Source of the DNA: JAICKN01 sp036489565
GTDB taxonomy: Bacteria; Acidobacteriota; Terriglobia; Terriglobales; Acidobacteriaceae
DNA length: 64,000 bases
Direction of reading: 5' to 3'
NCBI GenBank assembly: GCA_036489565.1
Contig: DASXFN010000034.1
Span: forward strand, 1 to 64,000
This document shows positions 42,426 to 51,663 of the stretch, in pieces. Position numbers and translations under genes: made by a program. Position 1 is the stretch's first letter, and each line of letters opens with the position of its first letter. The notes under the pieces were generated by a model that did not search any database, was not told where the DNA came from, and saw only the letters and a list, made by a program, of their open reading frames with translations.

Positions 42426-43700
42426 GTGAGCCCTACTGAGACAGCTAGCAGCACCAAGCGCGAAATTCAGGTCGAAATCCCCGCCGAGGAAGTTACTCGC
42501 GAGACGCAGACCTTAATCCTGAAGTACCAGAAACTGGCCCGCATTCCCGGCTTTCGTCAGGGACATGCCCCGGCGTCCATCATCCGGCAGCGGTTTTCCG
42601 AAGACATTAAGACGGATGTCGCCGAGTCGCTTGTGCCCAAGTACTTCCGCAAGGAAGCCGAAAAGCAGGGGCTGAAGCCGGTTTCCCAGCCTCGCGTCAC
42701 GGACCTCCATATACACGACGGCGAGCCGCTCAAGTTCACGGCCAGCTTCGAAGTCCTGCCTGACATAAAGGTGGAGGGCTACAAAGAACTGCGTTCGGAA
42801 AAACCAGAGATCACCGTCACTGACGATGAGGTCGCGCAGTCGGTAAACGGGCTGATTGAGCAACACGCGACTTTCAACACCGTCGAAGGCCGCTCTTTGG
42901 CCGATGGTGACTTCGCCCAGGCCGCGCTCGATGGCAAGCCCAAAGTGGAAGCGGCGGACGTGAAGCCGGTCCACATGGATGAAGTTCTTATCGAAATCGG
43001 CGGCAAGAACACCATGCCCGAGTTCACCGAGAACCTGCGCGGCGCCTCGACCGGCGATGAAAAGACCTTTGACGTGGTATACCCCGCCGACTTCACCGAC
43101 CAGCGCCTTGCCGGGCAGACTTTCACCTATACGGTAAAAATCACTGCCCTTAAGCAGAAGAGCTTACCCGAACTCAACGACGAGTTCGCCAAGGAACTGG
43201 GAGAATTTGCTACGTTCGATGAAGTGCGCAAGCGCATCCGCGAAAACATGGAGCAGGAGCGCCAGCACAACGCCGAGCGCGAGGGCAAAGACAAGCTGAT
43301 CGCCGAACTGGTCAAGCGCAACGAATTTGAAGTCCCCGAGGCGTTGGTCGAACATCAAATAGACGTTCGCCTGGAGCGCGGCGTGCGGGCCCTGGCCGCG
43401 CAGGGTATGCGGACCGAAGACATCAAGAAAATGGACTTCGCCCGGCTGCGGACCGGCCAGCGCGAACAGGCGGTGCAGGACGTAAAAGCCGCGCTGCTGC
43501 TGGAAAAGATCGCGGAAGAAGAAAAAATTGAGGTAGGCGACGAGGAGATCGAAAAGGAGATTGAAGCGGTAGCGAAACAGTCGCAACAGACCGCGGAAGC
43601 CGTCCGCGCTCGATTGACACGGGATGGAGCGCTGGATAGAATCCGAGATAGAATCCGCGACGAGAAAACCCTCGATTTCTTGTATCGCCAGTCCGCGTAA
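42426..43700 (+). CDS. tig: Trigger factor (ribosome-associated chaperone and prolyl isomerase)
   Basis: A 424-residue protein of normal family length. The N-terminal ribosome-binding domain shows KYQKLARIPGFRQGHAPASI, which contains the G-F-R-x-G-x-x-P signature. The middle FKBP-type domain (about 160-245) and helical C-terminal arms (about 260-420, very rich in Glu/Lys) follow. It binds nascent chains at the ribosomal exit tunnel. The GTG start lacks a ribosome site. It precedes clpP by 53 bp in the conserved tig-clpP-clpX order, and the three are probably co-expressed. Confidence 0.97.
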   Translation: MSPTETASSTKREIQVEIPAEEVTRETQTLILKYQKLARIPGFRQGHAPASIIRQRFSEDIKTDVAESLVPKYFRKEAEKQGLKPVSQPRVTDLHIHDGEPLKFTASFEVLPDIKVEGYKELRSEKPEITVTDDEVAQSVNGLIEQHATFNTVEGRSLADGDFAQAALDGKPKVEAADVKPVHMDEVLIEIGGKNTMPEFTENLRGASTGDEKTFDVVYPADFTDQRLAGQTFTYTVKITALKQKSLPELNDEFAKELGEFATFDEVRKRIRENMEQERQHNAEREGKDKLIAELVKRNEFEVPEALVEHQIDVRLERGVRALAAQGMRTEDIKKMDFARLRTGQREQAVQDVKAALLLEKIAEEEKIEVGDEEIEKEIEAVAKQSQQTAEAVRARLTRDGALDRIRDRIRDEKTLDFLYRQSA

Positions 43701-43753
43701 ATGCGGTAATTTTCGACCCTCCTCCACCTGCGAATCGTTGTTAGGGCGGGAGT

Positions 43754-44368
43754 GTGGCAGAACTTGAAAGGACGACCAGACAGATGCTAGTGCCAATGGT
43801 CATTGAACAGACCGGACGAGGTGAGCGGGCGTACGACATCTACTCCCGTCTGCTGCGCGACAACATTGTTTTTATTGGCACGCCCATTGACGACAATGTG
43901 GCGAATCTGGTCATCGCGCAAATGCTGTTTCTGGCCCAGGAAGACGCCGAAAAAGACATCCAGCTTTACATCAATTCGCCGGGCGGCTCGATCACCGCAG
44001 GTATGGCGATTTACGACACCATGCAATATGTAAAGAATGACGTCACCACCATTTGCATTGGCCAGGCGGCCAGCATGGCGGCCACACTTTTGGCCGCGGG
44101 TGAGCCGAAAAAGCGCCTCGCGCTGCCAAATTCGAGGATTCTCATACACCAACCGTCCATGGGCGGATTGTCCGGCCAGGCCACTGACATTGACATCCAC
44201 GCGCGCGAGATTCTCCGTATGCGTGAGATAACAAACCAGATATTGGCGAAGCACAGCGGGCAGAAACTGGAAAAAGTAGAAAAAGATGTGGAGCGCGACT
44301 TTATTATGAACGCGCAGCAATCTAAAGAGTACGGAATCATAGACGACATCATCTATAAGACGAAGTAA
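43754..44368 (+). CDS. clpP: ATP-dependent Clp protease proteolytic subunit ClpP
   Basis: A 204-residue serine peptidase that forms the tetradecameric barrel of ClpXP. The catalytic triad is visible: S107 in GQAASMAA, H132 in ILIHQPSMGG and D182 in VERDF. Other hallmarks are DNVANLVIAQMLFL and YINSPGGSI. The GTG follows GGGCGGGAG closely; an ATG at 43784 (before LVPMVIEQ) is an equally reasonable start and fits the usual N-terminus. It lies between tig and clpX. Confidence 0.97.
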   Translation: MAELERTTRQMLVPMVIEQTGRGERAYDIYSRLLRDNIVFIGTPIDDNVANLVIAQMLFLAQEDAEKDIQLYINSPGGSITAGMAIYDTMQYVKNDVTTICIGQAASMAATLLAAGEPKKRLALPNSRILIHQPSMGGLSGQATDIDIHAREILRMREITNQILAKHSGQKLEKVEKDVERDFIMNAQQSKEYGIIDDIIYKTK

Positions 44369-44374
44369 GAGGTA

Positions 44375-44394
44375 TGATCGGCTTTCGCCGATCA
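44375..44394 (+). promoter_or_regulatory. Hairpin between clpP and clpX
   Basis: TGATCGGC-TTTC-GCCGATCA is a perfect 8-bp stem with a tetraloop, seven bases after the clpP stop. It lacks a T-run, so RNA processing or stability control is more likely than termination. Confidence 0.5.
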
Positions 44395-44489
44395 AGGTAG
44401 TACGGTCTCGGCGCAAATCAGCTCTTCCAGCCGGTTTCGGGTCATCGGGCAAAAGAGCAGCGCAGTTAGAAAAATAGGAGTCAAGCCGA

Positions 44490-45773
44490 GTGAAAAACAG
44501 GACTGGCAGCGAAGAGATTTTACGCTGTTCCTTTTGCCATAAGTCGCAAGACGCCGTGGCTAAGCTGATCTCATCTCCCAGCGACTATCCCCGGGCCTAT
44601 ATCTGCGATGAGTGCGTCGCCGTCTGCAACTCCATTCTGGAAGATGACCGCACCGCAACCCCAGCCGCGGCCGCTCCCAACCAGTTGCCCAAGCCGCAGG
44701 AGGTCAAGACCTTCCTCGACGAGTATGTGATTGGCCAGGAGCAGACCAAAAAGAAGCTGGCCGTCGCGGTTTACAACCACTACAAGCGCATTTACATGAA
44801 CCGCCAGCGCACCGGCGACGGCATTGAGCTGACCAAGTCCAACATTATGCTGATCGGCCCGACCGGCACCGGCAAAACCTTGCTGGCACAGACGCTGGCC
44901 CGCATGCTGGACGTTCCCTTTGCCATTGTGGATGCAACCACCCTGACTGAAGCGGGATACGTTGGCGAAGACGTCGAAAACATTATCCTTAAGCTTTTGC
45001 AGGCCGCCGATGGCGATGTGGGCCGGGCGCAAACCGGAATTATCTACATTGATGAAATTGACAAGATTGGCCGCAAGGACGAGAACCCCTCCATTACTCG
45101 TGACGTTTCCGGCGAGGGCGTTCAGCAGGCCCTTCTAAAAATTCTCGAAGGCACCATCGCCAATGTGCCGCCACAGGGTGGACGCAAGCATCCGCACCAG
45201 GAATTTACGCCGGTGGACACCACTAACATTCTCTTTATCTGTGGAGGAGCGTTTGTGGGCCTCGACAAAATCGTCTCCAAGCGCGCCGGCAAAAAGTCGC
45301 TTGGCTTCAAGACGGGCGAAGAACAGACCGCGCAGGCGGAAGATGCCTTGCTGGCTAAGAAGCGCAACTTTGAACTCCTGAGCGACGTGCAGCCGGAAGA
45401 CCTTATTAAGTTTGGACTGATTCCCGAATTCGTGGGCCGTCTGCCCGTGGTCGGAGTGCTTGAAGACCTCGACGAAGTTGCGCTGATCGAAATTCTTACG
45501 CGCCCGAAAAACGCCATCATCAAGCAATACCAGCGGCTGTTTGAATTTGAAAATGTCCGCCTGAAGTTCACCGAAGACGCGCTCAAGGCCATTTCGCGTC
45601 AGGCAATGGTGCGCAAAGTAGGCGCGCGCGGACTGCGCATGATTCTTGAAGAGTTGATGCTGGACTTGATGTACCACCTGCCCAGCCAGAAGAAGGTGAA
45701 AGAGTTTGAAGTGACCCGCGAAATGGTGGAAAAACGCAACGTTTCGCTGGCCATGATGGAAAAAGCTGGGTAA
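44490..45773 (+). CDS. clpX: ATP-dependent Clp protease ATP-binding subunit ClpX
   Basis: A 427-residue AAA+ unfoldase that feeds substrates to ClpP. The N-terminal zinc-binding domain has C13/C16 and C39/C42 (CSFC and CDEC). Walker A is GPTGTGKT near residues 123-130 and Walker B lies in IIYIDEIDKI. The ClpX-specific RDVSGEGVQQALLKILEG and the pore and sensor regions are present, with GARGLRMILEELMLDLMYHL near the end. The GTG start follows GGAG about 12 bases upstream. A hairpin separates it from clpP. Confidence 0.98.
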   Translation: MKNRTGSEEILRCSFCHKSQDAVAKLISSPSDYPRAYICDECVAVCNSILEDDRTATPAAAAPNQLPKPQEVKTFLDEYVIGQEQTKKKLAVAVYNHYKRIYMNRQRTGDGIELTKSNIMLIGPTGTGKTLLAQTLARMLDVPFAIVDATTLTEAGYVGEDVENIILKLLQAADGDVGRAQTGIIYIDEIDKIGRKDENPSITRDVSGEGVQQALLKILEGTIANVPPQGGRKHPHQEFTPVDTTNILFICGGAFVGLDKIVSKRAGKKSLGFKTGEEQTAQAEDALLAKKRNFELLSDVQPEDLIKFGLIPEFVGRLPVVGVLEDLDEVALIEILTRPKNAIIKQYQRLFEFENVRLKFTEDALKAISRQAMVRKVGARGLRMILEELMLDLMYHLPSQKKVKEFEVTREMVEKRNVSLAMMEKAG

Positions 45774-45775
45774 TG

Positions 45776-45801
45776 CCAGACTGTCTTTACCGTCAGTCTG
45801 G
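45776..45801 (+). promoter_or_regulatory. Hairpin between clpX and lon
   Basis: CCAGACTG and CAGTCTGG form a perfect 8-bp stem with a 10-base loop; flanking AATGCC / GGCATT (45772-45777, 45805-45810) can pair alternatively. There is no T-run. It begins three bases after the clpX stop. Confidence 0.5.
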
Positions 45802-45855
45802 ATAGGCATTCCCTGTGAAACAGGTTAGAAGCTAATCACTGATTTTGGAGTCATA

Positions 45856-48261
45856 GTGACCACACCCAAAGAAAAGTTCGAAACCAAAAAGCTGCCCATG
45901 ATGCCCATCCGGGATGTGGTCATTTTCCCTTTCATGATGACTCCCTTCGTCGTGGGGCGCGAGTCGAGCGTGCATGCGCTGGAAGAAGCTTTGGCGGCGG
46001 ACAAGAAGATTTTCCTTTCGACCCAGCATGACGCCAGCGTGGACGAGCCCAAGGCGAATGAGATTTACCAGGTAGGCACGATCGTCAACATCGTGCAGAG
46101 CCTCAAATTGCCCGACGGCAATATCAAGGTGCTGGTGGAAGGCATTGAACGCGGCAAAATTCTGCAGATCACAGAAACCGACGGTTACTTGCAAGCGTCT
46201 GTCCGGGTAGCCCGTTACACCACCGAGACCACTCCGCAGATTGAGAGCGGAATGCAGCGCGTCACTTCCCTGTTTGAGCAATACGTAAAACTCTGCCAAT
46301 CGCTGAATTACGAGACCATGATCGCGGCGGTCCGCATGGAAGATCCGGCTAAGCTGACCGACACCATCGCCGCCAATCTTCAGCTTTCCATTGAAGAGAA
46401 ACAGGAACTGCTGGAAATTTTTGACCCGGCGGAGCGCCTGAGCCGCATCGGCGACGTTCTCGACATCGAAATTGAAAAGTTGAATATGGACCGCACCATC
46501 CAGTCGCGGGTAAAGCGGCAGATGGAGCGCGCGCAGAAAGAGTATTACCTCAACGAAAAGATCAAGGCCATCCAGAAAGAGTTGGGCCGCGGCGAAAAGA
46601 GCGAGTCTGACGAGCTGAAGAAAAAGATCGAAGCCTCCGGCATGCCCAAGGAAGTTCGCGACAAGGCCATGCAGGAGCTCAAAAAGATTGAAGCCATGCC
46701 GCCCATGTCGGCGGAATCCACGGTTTCGCGCAATTATCTGGACTGGCTGCTGGCCGTGCCGTGGAAGAAGCGGTCGAAGGAAATTCGCAACATCTCGCGC
46801 GCGGAAAAAGTCCTCAATGAAGACCACTATGGGCTCGAAAAGATCAAAGAGCGCATCCTGGAATTTCTCGCCGTGCGCCAGTTGGTGAAAAATCCCAAAG
46901 GCTCGATCCTTTGCTTCGTTGGCCCTCCGGGCGTCGGCAAAACTTCGCTGGGAATGTCCATTGCCAAGGCGACGGGCCGCAAGTTCGTCCGCATGTCTTT
47001 AGGCGGCGTGCGCGACGAAGCCGAAGTCCGCGGGCATCGCCGCACTTACATCGGCGCGCTTCCCGGCCAGATCATTCAGATGATGAAGAAGGCGGGCACC
47101 AAGAACCCGGTCTTTATGCTGGATGAAGTGGACAAAATGTCCATGGATTTCCGCGGCGATCCATCTGCGGCTCTGCTCGAAGTCCTTGATCCCGAGCAGA
47201 ATTTCATGTTCGTGGACCACTATCTTGATGTGGAATATGACCTTTCCCAGGTCTTTTTCATTGCCACCGCGAACGTAATGCACACGATTCCTCCCGCCTT
47301 GCAGGACCGCATGGAAGTATTGCGGCTGCACGGTTACACCGAGCAGGAAAAGATGGAAATCGCCAAGCAGTTCCTGGTGCGCAAGCAACTGGAGCAGGCG
47401 GGCGTGACGGAAAAGAACATCAAGTTCAGCGATGAGGCCATCGCCACTCTCATTCGCGCCTATACCCGCGAAGCCGGCGTCCGCAACCTGGAACGGGAAA
47501 TCGGAAACGTGTGCCGCAAAGTGGCGCGCAAGGTAGTCAAGGAAGGCGCGGATTACAGCGTCACCATCACCGCCGAAAATCTTAACGATTTCCTGGGCGT
47601 TACCAAGTTCCGCGACACCCTCGCCAACGAAAAGAGCGAAATCGGTCTGGTCACCGGCCTTGCCTGGACCGAAGTCGGTGGTACCATCCTGAGCACGGAA
47701 GCCACCGTCGTGGATGGCAAAGGCAAGCTCACGCTTACCGGCAAACTAGGCGACGTCATGCAGGAGTCGGCGCAGGCTGCCATGTCCTACATCCGCTCCC
47801 GCGCTCTGCGCCTGGGCCTGACCCGCGAGTTTTACCGCACGCTCGACATTCACGTGCACGTTCCCGAGGGCGCCATCCCGAAAGACGGGCCTTCCGCGGG
47901 AATCACGATTGCCACGTCCATCGCCAGCGCGTTGAGCAGAATTCCCGTCCGCCGCGATATCGCCATGACGGGCGAGATTACACTGCGCGGCAAAGTGCTT
48001 CCCATTGGCGGATTGAAAGAAAAGCTGCTGGCCGCACATCGTGCTGGACTGTTCGAAGTCCTGCTTCCCAAGGACAACGAGAAAGACCTGGCCGAAGTGC
48101 CGGAAAACCTGCGCAATGCCATGAAGCTGCATTTCGTGGAGACCATGGACCAGGTGCTGGCGCTTGCCTTGGAAAGCCCGCTGCCGGTCATCGCGGAGGA
48201 AGAAGCAGCGCAGACCATCACGTTGCCTCCGCCCACCGAAGGGCCTGCGGCGCATCAGTAA
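45856..48261 (+). CDS. lon: ATP-dependent protease Lon (LonA type)
   Basis: An 801-residue soluble protease. The N-terminal substrate-binding domain begins LPMMPIRDVVIFPFMMTPF. The AAA+ module has Walker A GPPGVGKTS. The peptidase domain has the Ser-Lys dyad at S680 (PKDGPSAGIT) and K723 (GGLKEK), with the same 43-residue spacing as the E. coli enzyme. Lacking membrane helices, it is the cytoplasmic LonA form. It degrades misfolded and short-lived regulatory proteins. It starts with GTG 82 bp after clpX and is followed by a terminator. Confidence 0.98.
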   Translation: MTTPKEKFETKKLPMMPIRDVVIFPFMMTPFVVGRESSVHALEEALAADKKIFLSTQHDASVDEPKANEIYQVGTIVNIVQSLKLPDGNIKVLVEGIERGKILQITETDGYLQASVRVARYTTETTPQIESGMQRVTSLFEQYVKLCQSLNYETMIAAVRMEDPAKLTDTIAANLQLSIEEKQELLEIFDPAERLSRIGDVLDIEIEKLNMDRTIQSRVKRQMERAQKEYYLNEKIKAIQKELGRGEKSESDELKKKIEASGMPKEVRDKAMQELKKIEAMPPMSAESTVSRNYLDWLLAVPWKKRSKEIRNISRAEKVLNEDHYGLEKIKERILEFLAVRQLVKNPKGSILCFVGPPGVGKTSLGMSIAKATGRKFVRMSLGGVRDEAEVRGHRRTYIGALPGQIIQMMKKAGTKNPVFMLDEVDKMSMDFRGDPSAALLEVLDPEQNFMFVDHYLDVEYDLSQVFFIATANVMHTIPPALQDRMEVLRLHGYTEQEKMEIAKQFLVRKQLEQAGVTEKNIKFSDEAIATLIRAYTREAGVRNLEREIGNVCRKVARKVVKEGADYSVTITAENLNDFLGVTKFRDTLANEKSEIGLVTGLAWTEVGGTILSTEATVVDGKGKLTLTGKLGDVMQESAQAAMSYIRSRALRLGLTREFYRTLDIHVHVPEGAIPKDGPSAGITIATSIASALSRIPVRRDIAMTGEITLRGKVLPIGGLKEKLLAAHRAGLFEVLLPKDNEKDLAEVPENLRNAMKLHFVETMDQVLALALESPLPVIAEEEAAQTITLPPPTEGPAAHQ

Positions 48262-48288
48262 AACTTTGCGGTATTAATCATGAACACG

Positions 48289-48319
48289 AAGGCCCGCCCA
48301 CGGTGGGCCTTTTGGTTTT
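48289..48319 (+). terminator. Rho-independent terminator after lon
   Basis: AAGGCCC and GGGCCTT form a GC-rich stem around GCCCACGGT, followed by TTGGTTTT. It is 27 bases after the lon stop and ends the quality-control block. Confidence 0.8.
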
Positions 48320-48343
48320 CGCAAAACTGGTTTTTCACAAAAC

Positions 48344-48577
48344 ATGGCCCAGGACAGCAACACTCCGCCAAGCAGTTTTCTCAAAGGCCCCGCCAGCCTG
48401 GTGATCGCCGTTGTTGTGGTCGCCGCACTGCTAATTTTTCTTCCTGCCTACCGCTGGTTTTTCCTGATCAGCGTTGGCATCGGGATAGTCTTCGCCGGAG
48501 GAATTTACTTATGGCACAGACTCAATCCCATCACCGAGCGCGATCCCGATGACAAACACCCACTCGGGCTTGGCTGA
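48344..48577 (+). CDS. Small two-helix membrane protein
   Basis: A 77-residue protein with two hydrophobic segments (LVIAVVVVAALLIFLPAY and FFLISVGIGIVFAGGIYLW) and a polar C-terminal tail. No family is recognised. The position between lon and engB and a reasonable codon pattern favour a real gene, but the ATG lacks a strong ribosome site. Confidence 0.6.
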   Translation: MAQDSNTPPSSFLKGPASLVIAVVVVAALLIFLPAYRWFFLISVGIGIVFAGGIYLWHRLNPITERDPDDKHPLGLG

Positions 48578-48619
48578 ACTGCGGCTTGCATCTTTCCCCG
48601 CCGGATTGCACACTAATTC

Positions 48620-49222
48620 ATGCGTGTTCTAACGCAATTCCTGCTATCGGCGTTGGACCCACTCCATTTTCCCGCCTCTTCCCTGCCGGAAGTCGCATTT
48701 CTGGGCCGCTCGAACGTCGGCAAATCCAGCGTCATTAACTCGCTGGTTGGCTCCAAGATTGCCCGCACCAGTTCCACCCCTGGACGCACCCAATCCATTA
48801 ATTTTTTTGAGATCCGCTGGGCCGGAAAACCGAAGCCCGAAGTCATCTTCGCCGACCTGCCCGGTTACGGATACGCGCGCGTACCCCGGGAAATCTCTGA
48901 AAAATGGTCCGGCTTTATCGAGCCCTATTTGAAAGAGCGCGAGACCCTCGCCCTGTGCCTGTCGCTCGTGGACATCAGCGTTCCCCAGCAGGAAAGCGAC
49001 CGCCGGCTTCTCGATTTCCTGCGCACCGAACAGCGCCCGTTCATCATCGTGGCCACCAAAAGCGACCGCCTCTCCAACAATCAATTGCAGAACTCCTTGC
49101 GCAAACTCGGCCAGGAATATCCCGACACGAAGATCGTGACCTATTCCGCGCGCACCGGAGCCGGGCGGCAGGAGCTATGGCAGGAAATCCGGCAGACGGT
49201 AAATTCGTCAATTCCCGAATAA
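48620..49222 (+). CDS. engB: Ribosome-biogenesis GTPase EngB (YihA/YsxC)
   Basis: A 200-residue TRAFAC GTPase needed for assembly of the 50S subunit. The G1 motif is GRSNVGKSS, followed by TSSTPGRTQSINFF (G2), DLPGYGYARVP (G3), TKSDR (G4) and YSARTGAG (G5). Length and motif order match the family. The ATG begins directly before RVLTQFLL. It follows the small membrane-protein gene by 42 bp. Confidence 0.96.
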   Translation: MRVLTQFLLSALDPLHFPASSLPEVAFLGRSNVGKSSVINSLVGSKIARTSSTPGRTQSINFFEIRWAGKPKPEVIFADLPGYGYARVPREISEKWSGFIEPYLKERETLALCLSLVDISVPQQESDRRLLDFLRTEQRPFIIVATKSDRLSNNQLQNSLRKLGQEYPDTKIVTYSARTGAGRQELWQEIRQTVNSSIPE

Positions 49223-49313
49223 AAGACCTGCCGATGCCTCCTTCGGCACCTTCCTTGGGATTACTTCCGTTACCTAGGCTCCCGCCCGCGCCAGGGCGAG
49301 AATCAGAGCTAGC

Positions 49314-49979
49314 ATGATGCTCTCCTCCATGGTCGTCTCTCACGATTCGCGCGGCACCAGCGTGCTGGAAAGCATTCTAAGCAGCCTGCACATTCATGTG
49401 GAGGTCGAGACAGACCTCGGCCGGGCGCGCGAAAAACTGGCCAGTTGCAGAATCGACGCACTCATCGTGGACTCTGAAATCGAAGGCGCGAACGGCCTTC
49501 TTGACAGCGAAGCAAGCGGCGCTGAAAACTGCGTCCCTTTGATGATCTGCAATGAAGCTAATGGGGAGACTGAAATAAGCAGGCGCGCGAAGTTTTTGTT
49601 TCGCAAGCCGATTTCCGTGGCCCAGGCGGTACGCACGCTTTCCTCGGCGCGAAATCTGATCGTGGACCGGCGCTTGCGTTATCACCGCCAGCAGGTGGAC
49701 ATTGAAACATCGCTCATCAGCGGAGAACGCACGTTCGACGCGCGCATACTGAATCTGAGCCAGGGCGGAGCCGGGCTCGAGGGAAATTTCTCTTCTCATC
49801 TCGCCCAGCAAGTTCAATTGCATTTTTCGCTGCCCGAAAGCAAGCGCCGCGTCGAACTCGCGGGAAAGATCGTATGGATGAAAGAACAAGCCCGGGCGGG
49901 AATCCAGTTCAGCGAAGCCGCGCAACCGATGCAGAAGCAGTTGCAAATCTGGCTCGAACAACACTATTTTTCCCGCTGA
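49314..49979 (+). CDS. Receiver-like/PilZ two-domain protein
   Basis: A 221-residue protein. The first 115 residues have a CheY-like fold pattern (MVVSHDSRGTSVLESILSSL, then DALIVDSEIEGANG and FLFRKPISVAQA, where the lysine of KP is kept) but the acidic pocket is degenerate, so it is probably a pseudo-receiver. The C-terminal PilZ domain has DARILNLSQGGAGLEG with the N-x-S-x-x-G motif. The RxxxR arginine motif is altered (RRLRYHRQQ), so c-di-GMP binding is uncertain. Two ATGs overlap at the start. Confidence 0.75.
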   Translation: MMLSSMVVSHDSRGTSVLESILSSLHIHVEVETDLGRAREKLASCRIDALIVDSEIEGANGLLDSEASGAENCVPLMICNEANGETEISRRAKFLFRKPISVAQAVRTLSSARNLIVDRRLRYHRQQVDIETSLISGERTFDARILNLSQGGAGLEGNFSSHLAQQVQLHFSLPESKRRVELAGKIVWMKEQARAGIQFSEAAQPMQKQLQIWLEQHYFSR

Positions 49980-50019
49980 ACTCCGCTATCTAAACACCGC
50001 AATCTCAAAAACCACAAAC

Positions 50020-50823
50020 TCAGCGGAAGCGGGTCTGTTCCTCGGCACGGCTACGGTTTCCTTCATCAAACTTTAGGATCCTCTGCACCAGATAATTGCC
50101 CGGAGTCGCGCCATTCCAACTGATAAACATGGACCAGTACACTGCGGAAAGGATGGCCGCCGTCACGGCAACCACACCGCAGCACACCAGCCAATCCGGA
50201 AAGCCCTGCATCATCCCCGCAGCGATCACGCAAAATAGCAGCACCGCGGCCAGTACCGCCGTGGAGTCTATCAGCCGCGCCCAGACCGCTGGATTGGTCT
50301 TCTCCCCTTTAACCTGATCCAGGCCGGGAAGGACGGGCCGCGGGGCCAACGCCACCGTTAGAGGATTGACTAAGCCGACATTCGTGCCGGTGGCCGCGAC
50401 CCCGGCTCCAGCGCGTTCCACAAAAATAGAATTGGTCACGAACAAGCGTTGCCCGCGCAGCAGCAACTGCGTCAGCAGCCAGTCCTTGATCAACTGACGC
50501 GATCGGTTCGCCAGCGGGATGAACTCTAACCCGGCCAGGCCCGCGGCATTCACCCAGCACACACGGGCGGCCACACCCACCCGGACCCTGGGGTTCAGCA
50601 ATTCAAACCGCAGCTGCACCTGCTGGTCCCTTTGCAGTGGCGTGACCGACTGCACGCACAGGCCAGCTTCATTTAAATTGCGGATGATTCCGCCATTGCT
50701 TTCATCAATGTTGATATACGACAGGCTATGAATCTCGTAGCGATAGCGGCGGCGTTTGGAGAAATTGGATTTTTCTCTTGCGACTGAGGCGGCCGCAGCC
50801 GAATATCCCCGCTGGAGTTCCAC
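50020..50823 (-). CDS. PilZ-RDD membrane protein
   Basis: A 267-residue protein. The N-terminal PilZ domain starts FSKRRRYRYEI (an RxxxR match) and has NLNEAGLCVQS in place of the usual D/N-x-S-x-x-G. The C-terminal half contains ARLIDSTAVLAAVLLFCVIA, a second hydrophobic stretch and SWNGATPGNYLVQRILKF, the layout of RDD domains, which form small membrane transporters or adaptors. The GTG start has no strong ribosome site. The fusion suggests control of a membrane component by second messenger or protein binding. Confidence 0.75.
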   Translation of the reverse strand: MELQRGYSAAAASVAREKSNFSKRRRYRYEIHSLSYINIDESNGGIIRNLNEAGLCVQSVTPLQRDQQVQLRFELLNPRVRVGVAARVCWVNAAGLAGLEFIPLANRSRQLIKDWLLTQLLLRGQRLFVTNSIFVERAGAGVAATGTNVGLVNPLTVALAPRPVLPGLDQVKGEKTNPAVWARLIDSTAVLAAVLLFCVIAAGMMQGFPDWLVCCGVVAVTAAILSAVYWSMFISWNGATPGNYLVQRILKFDEGNRSRAEEQTRFR

Positions 50824-50936
50824 CCTGAAATGGTATCGCGGCGACGGAAGGCTTTCAGTAACCGGATTGGTTCAACGCAGATTGCTTCTGCGCGGCTTGT
50901 CAAAACAGCTTGGTTTAGTTCGCGTGGTTGGGAGAG

Positions 50937-51311
50937 CTAAGAAGCGGAGCGATGCTCCGTGGGCTGCGCTTGCAGAGGAATTTCCAAAGGAGCTTCCCTG
51001 GGGACTTCCAAAACGATTTGACTCTCTGGCTCCGGAACCTCAACCGCTGCTTCCCGGCGGGCGATTTCCCAGGAAACCAGCCGATTAAGGTCGTAACTAT
51101 AAGGGCCGTAAGCGCGAAAGCCCTTTTCGTCAAAGAGACGTTTGATTCCGCAGCCCAGGCAAACTTGATAGGAATGTTCTTGTATCCGGATGGGCCAGCT
51201 CATCTTTCCATGCCAGCATCCCCGAAAGAGCATAACGGCCGCGCCACCCAGCCCTGTCGCCAACAGGCCCAGGGGCCATAAACGCCGCGATTTGTTTTTC
51301 TTTTCCGCCAC
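50937..51311 (-). CDS. Small membrane-anchored protein with a CxxC motif
   Basis: A 124-residue protein. One N-terminal helix (LWPLGLLATGLGGAAVMLF) is followed by RIQEHSYQVCLGCGIKRLFD, a possible metal-binding or redox CxxC pair, and then GFRAYGPYSYDLNRLVSWE. The C-terminal 40 residues are acidic and proline-rich. I do not recognise a function. It starts with GTG and is divergent from the amidase gene, and lies 113 bp upstream of the PilZ-RDD gene on the same strand. Confidence 0.6.
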   Translation of the reverse strand: MAEKKNKSRRLWPLGLLATGLGGAAVMLFRGCWHGKMSWPIRIQEHSYQVCLGCGIKRLFDEKGFRAYGPYSYDLNRLVSWEIARREAAVEVPEPESQIVLEVPREAPLEIPLQAQPTEHRSAS

Positions 51312-51663
51312 AGACTGAAGATCGGTGTATTCAGAATATTCTGTTTGCCCGTGGAACGCAATGAACGGAGGCGAGGCTCGGAAAGGCGAACATCAAAACA
51401 AAACTGCGGGGCAAGCGATTGCCCCTATTGTGCAAAACTATTCCGCTGCGAGCCGTAGCCCGTGGATGCCTTTGCCGTCGTTACAGGAGAATCGGGACAT
51501 TCCGCGTGGAATCAAAAATGTATGCAAGAGGTGTAGATTTAGCAGGCATCGCAGGTTAGGCACGAAATGGCATCTACCTTCGTGCCCGAAAGTTGCTGTA
51601 AAGACTGGACATAACCCATATAATGGGAATCGCAGCGTTCCCCCGCGCGATTATGCCCTCGAA

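Noticed and set aside
50756..51281. Plus-strand open frames opposite the PilZ-RDD and CxxC genes
   Set aside because: They are rich in Arg/Pro/Leu, as antisense shadows are, while the minus strand shows domain motifs and a membrane helix.
51325..51663. 113-codon N-terminal extension of the amidase
   Set aside because: The extra sequence is cysteine- and arginine-rich, unlike the family, and overlies the divergent promoter region; the ATG at 51664 starts just before the first conserved segment.
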